NCBI GenBank assembly: GCA_913062575.1
Contig: CAJXVT010000010.1
Location: 1 to 58,076, forward strand
DNA: 58,076 nucleotides
DNA from: an uncultured Flavobacteriaceae bacterium
GTDB taxonomy: Bacteria > Bacteroidota > Bacteroidia > Flavobacteriales > Flavobacteriaceae
Reading direction: 5' to 3'
The position numbers were made by a program, and so were the translations under genes. The first letter of the stretch is position 1. Each line of letters begins with the position of its first letter. The notes below the pieces were generated by a model. The model searched no databases. It saw only the letters and a list, made by a program, of their open reading frames with translations, and had not been told where the DNA came from. Positions 52,960 to 58,076 of the stretch are shown here, one piece after another.

Positions 52960-54609
52960 ATGGAAACCAAACATACCTTAGAAAGCGCGTCTCAACTCCT
53001 TCAGTCAGGTCAGATATTACCCGCAGAAACAGCCTTTCGTCATATTATTGAGCAAGAGCCACAAATAGCACTTGCTTGGTGCCAATTAGCCAATTGTTTG
53101 CTGCAACAAAACAATGCACCTGAAGCATTGAATATTGCAAAAAATGGACTGGATGCAAATCCCAACAACACAGGTATTCTCTCTTTCTTGAGTATGCTTC
53201 ATTGGAACCTTAATCAACCAGAACAAGCAGTAGACTACGGTGAAAAAGCTGCCGCAAAGGCTGGTAAACAAGCCGTAATTCCATACAACCTTGCCAATAT
53301 GTATTATTCCCTGAACCGCAAACAGGAAGCCATTGGGGCTTTTAATAGCGCAATTGAGGCTGATCCTAAGATGGTTTCGGGTCATATCAATTTAGGTATT
53401 GTACTTAGCGAAGAAGCATTATACGACAAAGCATTGCACCATCTAAATATAGCGATTACACTAAACCCCAATAATCCTCAAGCACATAGTCAAACTGGAA
53501 TGGTTTACCACGTTAAAGGAAACCTCGAAGATGCAAAAAGGCATTACCACACAGCAGAAGGACTCATTACCGATCCCAAAGCAAAAGTCGAAATTTTTGT
53601 ACTGATGGGCAACGTGTTACGAGATTTACAGGAATCGAAAGAAGCCTTAGAATACTACCAAAAGGTCTTGGAATTAGACCCTAACAATGCCGTCGCTCTT
53701 CAGAATTCACAAACCCTTACAAGCAAAAAAATACCTAAGTGGCACTTTGATATGCTGGCCGACACTGACCGCAATGATGCATATAACGAGGCGATCACTT
53801 CGATGATTTCACCACAAGATACCGTATTGGATATTGGAACTGGGTCTGGATTGTTAGCTCTCATGGCAGCACGAGCTGGAGCAGCACATGTTTGTGCAGT
53901 AGAAATGGTATCTGATTTGGCAGAAGTAGCTTCAGAAATAGTTACCGCCAACAATTATCAGGATATTATCAACATCCATCACGATAAGTCAACCAACTTA
54001 AAAATCGGTAATCAATTAGATCAGAAAGCAACCTTTGTGGTTTCTGAAATTCTGGATGCAGGCCTCTTGGGAGAAGGAGTAATCCCCTCTTTACGTCACG
54101 CTTGGCAAAACCTTCTAGAACCTGGAGCAAAGTGCGTTCCCAAAGGCGCTGACCTCTATGGAATATTAATCGAAACGAAAGACTATCACAAGGTAAATCC
54201 TGTCAAAGAGATTAGCGGTTTCGACTTGACTCCATTTAACAAATTTTCCGATTCGGATGGCTATGTTACGAAGCATTTGGATCACCTTCCACATACCGTA
54301 ATGAGTGCTGTTTTTCCAATCATCAAGGTCGATTTTTATAAGCTCCCTCCTTCGGTATCATTCGAAAACCCAATCCTCACTCCACTAGAAATTCAGGTTG
54401 AGAAAAGCGGCACAGTACATGGTGTAGCTTTTTGGTTCAACTTACATCTAACAGATCAGATTAGCATGTCATCAGCACCAGATGGCGAAATGGTGCACTG
54501 GGGGCAAGCAGTATTTATCTTTCCCGAAGCCAAAACCGTTACGGCAGGGGACCTACTTCAAATCAATGTGGTACAAACAGACACAGAAATCAAGTTTAAA
54601 CTCGGATAA
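52960..54609 (+). CDS. TPR protein fused to a PRMT7-like protein arginine methyltransferase domain
   Basis: A 549-residue soluble protein. Residues 1-250 contain about six TPR repeats (for example AWCQLANCLLQQNNAPEAL, VSGHINLGIVLSEEALYDKA). The rest is a PRMT: the substrate-shaping stretch WHFDMLADTDRNDAYNEAI (about 260-278), SAM motif VLDIGTGSGLLALMAARAGA (289-308), the double-E loop SEILDAGLLGEG with Glu363 and Glu372 nine residues apart as in characterised PRMTs, and a THW-loop equivalent VHWGQ (His513-Trp514). The N-terminal segment and double-E loop most resemble PRMT7/PRMT9. Eukaryotic PRMT9 also has TPRs. It is separated from neighbours by repeat-like sequence; a 120-nt sample (53761-53880) is 47.5% G+C against a much lower surrounding, suggesting transfer. 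Substrates unknown. Confidence 0.82.
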   Translation: METKHTLESASQLLQSGQILPAETAFRHIIEQEPQIALAWCQLANCLLQQNNAPEALNIAKNGLDANPNNTGILSFLSMLHWNLNQPEQAVDYGEKAAAKAGKQAVIPYNLANMYYSLNRKQEAIGAFNSAIEADPKMVSGHINLGIVLSEEALYDKALHHLNIAITLNPNNPQAHSQTGMVYHVKGNLEDAKRHYHTAEGLITDPKAKVEIFVLMGNVLRDLQESKEALEYYQKVLELDPNNAVALQNSQTLTSKKIPKWHFDMLADTDRNDAYNEAITSMISPQDTVLDIGTGSGLLALMAARAGAAHVCAVEMVSDLAEVASEIVTANNYQDIINIHHDKSTNLKIGNQLDQKATFVVSEILDAGLLGEGVIPSLRHAWQNLLEPGAKCVPKGADLYGILIETKDYHKVNPVKEISGFDLTPFNKFSDSDGYVTKHLDHLPHTVMSAVFPIIKVDFYKLPPSVSFENPILTPLEIQVEKSGTVHGVAFWFNLHLTDQISMSSAPDGEMVHWGQAVFIFPEAKTVTAGDLLQINVVQTDTEIKFKLG

Positions 54610-54648
54610 AATGGTAGATAAACACGCTGTGCAATGCAGCATTAAAGA

Positions 54649-55044
54649 ATGAAAAACACTTCTATCAAATATATTGATGATTGGAAACAAAGTCCAATGG
54701 CATTTTGGGTTCACGTAGAAATAGATTCTAAACCTTGGTATAAATCAGAAAAATTCAATCCACCAGCTCCGATACAAATTGGAGCCAAAGGATACCTTCA
54801 ATTAACCATTGAATTTAATGGGTTTTCATTTCTATTTACAAGTGAAGAACAATTAAATGAATTTATTGAAATAATGGAACGTAAACTTCTTCCAAGTACG
54901 ATAGAACTATCAGCTAAGAGATCTGCGACTAAGGGTCCGAATAGTCATTGGCTCAGCAGACTTCCTGGAAAAACCAAACCATGGAAATATCGTGAAAAGT
55001 TAGTTAAATATTGTAAGGAAGTTCAATTTCCTAATAGATTGTAA
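54649..55044 (+). CDS. Hypothetical basic protein next to the PRMT-like gene
   Basis: A 131-residue protein; acidic/neutral N-terminal half (WVHVEIDSKPWYKSEKFNPPAP, a beta-strand pattern) and a strongly basic C-terminus (SAKRSATKGPNSHWLSRLPG, then KTKPWKYREKLVKYC). No family is recognised. It contains no RGG or RXR motif of the kind PRMT7 uses, so a substrate role is not supported by sequence. It lies 39 nt after the PRMT-like gene, with a small GCTG-tgcaatg-CAGC hairpin between. Confidence 0.55.
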   Translation: MKNTSIKYIDDWKQSPMAFWVHVEIDSKPWYKSEKFNPPAPIQIGAKGYLQLTIEFNGFSFLFTSEEQLNEFIEIMERKLLPSTIELSAKRSATKGPNSHWLSRLPGKTKPWKYREKLVKYCKEVQFPNRL

Positions 55045-55052
55045 ACTTAAGC

Positions 55053-55093
55053 CATGTATAATTAATTGCTAGTTCTCAACTATTTACAAATTA
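55053..55093. repeat. Copy 2 of the recurring accessory-region element
   Basis: Core CATGTATAATTAATTGCTAG at 55053-55072, closely matching copy 1. It begins 8 nt after a stop codon and runs straight into the truncated CPBP remnant, so it sits at the break point of the decayed gene. Confidence 0.6.
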
Positions 55094-55404
55094 CGTGTTT
55101 AATCAATGTATTGGACTACTACTTGCTACAGCATATATATTCAAGAAATTTATGGTTTCCAATTGCAATTCACTTTTCTTGGAATTTTACCCAATCAGCT
55201 ATTTTTGGATCAAATGTTTCTGGCAATTCAATTTCAAAAACATTAATTGCCTCTAAAATAGAGGGAGCACAATGGTTTACAGATGGACAATTTGGACCAG
55301 AAGGCTCCATCCAAGCAATCGTTTTTTGTCTTATTGCAACAGTTATCCTTTTAATTTTATGCCATAAAGAAAAGAAAATCATAAAACCGTACTGGAAAAA
55401 ATAA
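55083..55404 (+). pseudogene. Truncated, frameshifted CPBP family intramembrane protease remnant
   Basis: The frame ending at 55404 encodes SRNLWFPIAIHFSWNFTQSA, the third motif (His, Asn) of CPBP/Abi-family membrane proteases. The sequence just upstream continues as family-like GLLLATAYI but in another frame: a (AT)4 run at 55133-55140 appears two bases short. Motifs 1 and 2 (EExxxR and FxxxH) are missing altogether, so the gene has lost most of its 5' part and cannot encode an active protease. The remnant starts directly after the copy of the recurring element at 55053. Confidence 0.7.
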
Positions 55405-55455
55405 TATTACATTCAACAATATATAAGTATATTGTAAAAAATAAAATTGTAATAC

Positions 55456-56412
55456 ATGAAAGCCTCAATACGCAGAAAATATGGCTCGCCAATTCAAATA
55501 AAAGTTGAGAATATAGAGAAGCCAATTCCCAAAGACAATGAGATCTTAATAAAAGTGTATGCAACCACAGTCAACAGAACAGATTGCGCAAACCTAACGG
55601 CCACCCCTTTTATTATGAGATTTGCCTTAGGACTATTCAAACCGAAAGAAATAGTAATAGGAACTGATTTTGCAGGTGAAATAATAGCATTGGGAAAAGA
55701 TGTGAAGTCATTTAGTATTGAAGACAGGGTTTTTGGCTTTAATGACATGGGTTCTAAATCTCAAGCAGAATACATTACAATAACTGCAGAAAACCTCTTT
55801 CTTATTCCAGATAAGATAGATTACAAAGAAGCAGCGGCAAGTTTAGAAGCTGCTAATTATGCATATACCTTCATTCATAAAGTAAACATTCTGCCTGGAC
55901 AAAAAATTCTAATTAATGGTGCAACTGGTGGTATTGGCTCTGCTCTTTTACAATTTGTAAAACAATACGATGTTAAAATAACGGCCACCTGCAACACTAA
56001 AAACATAAAGCTCATACAATCTTTGGGCGCTGACAAAATTTACGATTACACCAAAGAAAACTTTACAGATAGTGATGAGATTTATGACTATATATTCGAT
56101 ACCGTAGGCAAAAGTACTTTTGGAAAGTGTAAACCATTATTAAAAGAAAAAGGGGTGTATATATCTTCTGAGCTTGGCCCATATTCTCAAAATGTTTTTT
56201 ATCCTTTAATCACTGCAAGACAAAGTAAAAAAGTAATCTTCCCCATGCCTTACAACAAACAGAAAACGATACCATATATTAGCAATCTTTTGGAACAAGG
56301 AAAGTTTAAACCTGTAATAGACAGAGAGTATTCTTTAGAGGATATATCTAAAGCGTATGCATATGTACTTACTGGAGAAAAAACAGGAAATGTACTAATC
56401 AATATTCAATAA
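55456..56412 (+). CDS. MDR-superfamily NAD(P)-dependent oxidoreductase (zinc-free, quinone reductase-like)
   Basis: A 318-residue medium-chain dehydrogenase/reductase. GroES-like N-terminal domain (1-120; GTDFAGEIIALGKDVKSF), then the Rossmann domain with INGATGGIGSALLQFVKQY (about 152-170, the glycine-rich cofactor loop). Structural zinc cysteines are absent, as in the quinone oxidoreductase and enoyl reductase branches. Substrate unknown. Separate from its neighbours, with an AT-rich leader of 51 nt. Confidence 0.88.
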   Translation: MKASIRRKYGSPIQIKVENIEKPIPKDNEILIKVYATTVNRTDCANLTATPFIMRFALGLFKPKEIVIGTDFAGEIIALGKDVKSFSIEDRVFGFNDMGSKSQAEYITITAENLFLIPDKIDYKEAAASLEAANYAYTFIHKVNILPGQKILINGATGGIGSALLQFVKQYDVKITATCNTKNIKLIQSLGADKIYDYTKENFTDSDEIYDYIFDTVGKSTFGKCKPLLKEKGVYISSELGPYSQNVFYPLITARQSKKVIFPMPYNKQKTIPYISNLLEQGKFKPVIDREYSLEDISKAYAYVLTGEKTGNVLINIQ

Positions 56413-56449
56413 TAAGAATAAGAACAGGTTATCATTTAAAGGCAAATTA

Positions 56450-56938
56450 ATGACAAAAATCGTTACCTATAAAAAGATTCATCAAAATGGAATTGATACA
56501 ATGATGAACGAAATAGCGTTGGAATTTGATTCAGAAATATTTCCAAAAACCAAGAGTGACACCTCAATTATTCCTGATAAATACTGGGTTGCTATAGACA
56601 ATGAAAAAGTTATTGGAACTGTTGGAGTTCTTATTATTGAAAATAGTGTTGGAGTTTTGAAAAAAATGATGTTAAAAAAAGAGTTTCGCGGAAAAGAATT
56701 TGGAGTGTCAAAAAAACTACTCAAAATCGTTATTGAATGGTGTAAGGAAAATAGTATTTCAAAACTTTATCTTGGTACGATGAATCAATTTAAAGCTGCA
56801 CAATCTTTTTATAAAAAAAATGGATTTGCACAAATTCCGAAAAGTGAATTACCCAATAACTTTATAAATAATCCTTTAGACAACGTATTTTTTGTACAAG
56901 AATTAAATAACCTCAAAAAACAAACTTTGAATGCATAG
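56450..56938 (+). CDS. GNAT family N-acetyltransferase
   Basis: A 162-residue acetyltransferase. The acetyl-CoA loop is LKKEFRGKEFGVSKKLL (about 74-90, the Q/RxxGxG/A region), with the fourth strand and helix at LYLGTMNQFKAAQSFYKKNGF (about 107-127). Substrate unpredictable. Its 3' end overlaps the next lipoprotein gene by 8 nt. Confidence 0.88.
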   Translation: MTKIVTYKKIHQNGIDTMMNEIALEFDSEIFPKTKSDTSIIPDKYWVAIDNEKVIGTVGVLIIENSVGVLKKMMLKKEFRGKEFGVSKKLLKIVIEWCKENSISKLYLGTMNQFKAAQSFYKKNGFAQIPKSELPNNFINNPLDNVFFVQELNNLKKQTLNA

Positions 56939-57365
56939 ATCAAAAATTGTTGGAATTGGGTTGTTTCTCATCATTTCCTCTTGTACAACATACACAATTC
57001 CAATTGAAAGTTTTCGAAATCAAATGATGAAAGCAACTTCTAAAAATGTAACAGAAGTGGAAATCAACAATCCGCTACTTTCTAAAACCATAAAATATCT
57101 ATCTAACAACATTGATAAACTCATTGTTACGGATAAAAACGGAAATAGAGCCTACCTACATAATTCTCCTTCAATTGAAATGAGGATTACTCATAGTAAC
57201 GGGAAAAAATATCTTTTTTATTTTGATACTGTCATTTTAGAAAATAACACACTAAAAGGAGGACGATCTCGGTTTTCCAAAAACTTAACTCGCGCAATTC
57301 CAATAGACAGCATTGTGAAAATTGAAATTCAGAATAGTGGAAAGAATTTTAAATACTTAAACTAA
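56931..57365 (+). CDS. Hypothetical lipoprotein
   Basis: A 144-residue protein with a lipoprotein signal (IGLFLIISSC; Cys18) and a beta-rich mature part (IEMRITHSNGKKYLFYFDTV, IPIDSIVKIEIQNS). The strand pattern is similar to that of small envelope lipoproteins that hold a PH-like domain, but I make no assignment. Translationally coupled to the GNAT gene. Confidence 0.6.
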   Translation: MHRSKIVGIGLFLIISSCTTYTIPIESFRNQMMKATSKNVTEVEINNPLLSKTIKYLSNNIDKLIVTDKNGNRAYLHNSPSIEMRITHSNGKKYLFYFDTVILENNTLKGGRSRFSKNLTRAIPIDSIVKIEIQNSGKNFKYLN

Positions 57366-57387
57366 CACATACTACTGTTGGCAACAT

Positions 57388-57408
57388 CGTGTATTACTAA
57401 TTGCTACT
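57388..57408. repeat. Copy 3 of the recurring accessory-region element
   Basis: Core CGTGTATTACTAATTGCTAC at 57388-57407, shares the CRTGTATnAnTAATTGCTA pattern with the copies at 52758 and 55053. It lies 23 nt after a stop codon and ends 8 nt before the next ATG. Confidence 0.5.
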
Positions 57409-57415
57409 TAAAAAA

Positions 57416-57868
57416 ATGAAGTACCAAATAGACAAAGTTTTTAAAAAGGAATACAAAGAGGTTGTTACTATTTGGGAAGCCTCGGTACGAGCAACGCATC
57501 ACTTTTTATCAGAAGAGGACATTCAATATTTTAAACCCCTTATTTTAAACAGCTATTTAGACGCTGTGGAATTAAGATGCATTAGAGATACAAATAAAAA
57601 AATTATTGGTTTTCTAGGAGTTGCTGATCAGCATGTAGAAATGCTATTTATACATCCAGATTTCATGGGTAAAGCTGTTGGTAAAAACCTTTTGAATTTT
57701 GCAATAGAATCCTTAAAAGTAACCAAAGTAGATGTAAATGAGCAAAACGAACAGGCCGTAGGATTTTATACATATTTCGGGTTTGAAACTGTTGGTCGTT
57801 CTGAATTAGATGCTACCGGAAAACCATATCCAATAGTACATATGGAGTTAAATAAAAACTTCATGTAA
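57416..57868 (+). CDS. GNAT family N-acetyltransferase (YjaB-like)
   Basis: A 150-residue acetyltransferase from the ATG at 57416. The open frame reaches a TTG at 57401, but that lies inside the recurring element. Features: WEASVRATHHFLSEEDIQYF at the start (the YjaB/PhnO-like pattern), acetyl-CoA loop FIHPDFMGKAVGKNLLNFAI, and the C-terminal NEQNEQAVGFYTYFGFETVGRS. Substrate unknown. Confidence 0.88.
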   Translation: MKYQIDKVFKKEYKEVVTIWEASVRATHHFLSEEDIQYFKPLILNSYLDAVELRCIRDTNKKIIGFLGVADQHVEMLFIHPDFMGKAVGKNLLNFAIESLKVTKVDVNEQNEQAVGFYTYFGFETVGRSELDATGKPYPIVHMELNKNFM

Positions 57869-57945
57869 CATAATCTTAAGAGTAACTACTAATACAAAAA
57901 GAAAATTAAGCTAACTTTAGCCGCTAACAAATTAAAAAATGAAAA

Positions 57946-58076
57946 ATGAAAAAGATTATTTTACTCTTATTAGTAACAGTATCTATTACTGTCAATGCTC
58001 AATCAAACAAAAAAGAAGTTTCGAGAACATGGACCTCTTTTGTTCAAACTATTAAAATAAGCACAAAAACATCAAA
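57946..58076 (+). CDS. Exported protein, 5' part only (runs off the window)
   Basis: From the ATG at 57946 an open frame runs to the end of the window with a clear signal peptide (KKIILLLLVTVSITVNAQ) and the first 25 residues of the mature part (SNKKEVSRTWTSFVQTIKIS). A -7-like box TAACTTTA lies at 57912-57919, 27 nt upstream. An earlier ATG at 57939 is in another frame. The family cannot be named from this fragment. Confidence 0.7.
   Translation, partial: MKKIILLLLVTVSITVNAQSNKKEVSRTWTSFVQTIKISTKTS

Noticed and set aside
54616..54645. Further copy of the recurring element between the PRMT-like and basic-protein genes
   Set aside because: It has a small GCTG/CAGC hairpin, but no match to the CATGTATAATTA core.
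1..58076. CRISPR array, prophage, insertion sequence or rRNA
   Set aside because: No regularly spaced repeats, transposase, phage structural gene or rRNA-like sequence was seen on either strand.

Overview
The window is a piece of a low-GC Bacteroidota chromosome, almost certainly a marine member of the Flavobacteriaceae (Polaribacter/Tenacibaculum-like; inferred from gene content, not proven). Supporting signs are the rpsU-xerC-hpf-tRNA-Thr order, the parA-parB-DUF5683-dapB-lepB-wbqC block, the fused alpha+beta 2-oxoacid dehydrogenase E1, promoter -7 boxes of the Bacteroidetes form TAnnTTTG, general absence of Shine-Dalgarno sequences (with one striking exception before rpsU), and signal peptides ending in NAQ/SAQ/FAQ.

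Layout. 1-7.1 kb (minus strand): tRNA-Thr, ribosome hibernation factor, XerC-type recombinase, ribosomal protein bS21, an acyl-CoA dehydrogenase, a helix-hairpin-helix protein, an alanine/sodium symporter, a two-helix potassium channel and a PspC protein. 7.2-19.8 kb (mostly plus): uvrA, a LOG-family nucleotide hydrolase, an M1-peptidase-like barrel protein that has lost its zinc motif, the fused E1 dehydrogenase, DUF2851 (minus), a nitroreductase and dipeptidase PepD. 20-25.2 kb: the chromosome partition/lysine-peptidoglycan/protein export block. 25.2-26.3 kb: a Crp/Fnr regulator and a DUF6122 membrane protein separated by a cluster of long perfect palindromes. 26.3-31.3 kb (minus): a four-gene surface polysaccharide operon (two GT4 transferases, WecB epimerase, flippase). 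31.7-47.6 kb: a TPR-AraC sensor/regulator, YfhO, an outer-membrane protein with a polylysine tail, RsmE, DUF4159, a bile-acid-type symporter, PlsC-type acyltransferase, a NagZ-beta-lactamase fusion and a DEDDh exonuclease. 47.8-52 kb: flavodoxin-like oxidoreductase, a TPR protein, an epimerase and a sodium:solute symporter.

52-58 kb looks accessory: short orphan lipoproteins, two GNAT acetyltransferases, an MDR oxidoreductase, a decayed CPBP protease and, most notably, a TPR protein fused to a PRMT7-like arginine methyltransferase domain whose base composition is richer in G+C than its surroundings. At least three intergenic gaps here carry copies of a shared roughly 20-40 nt element, which suggests a cassette-like or repeat-mediated assembly.

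Most interesting items: the bacterial TPR-PRMT protein, the recurring intergenic element, the palindrome cluster around the DUF6122 start codon, the strong Shine-Dalgarno before rpsU, and a terminator hairpin buried inside the first codons of the helix-hairpin-helix gene. No rRNA, insertion sequence, prophage, integrase of a mobile element or CRISPR array was found. All family assignments come from reading the sequences; no database search was run.
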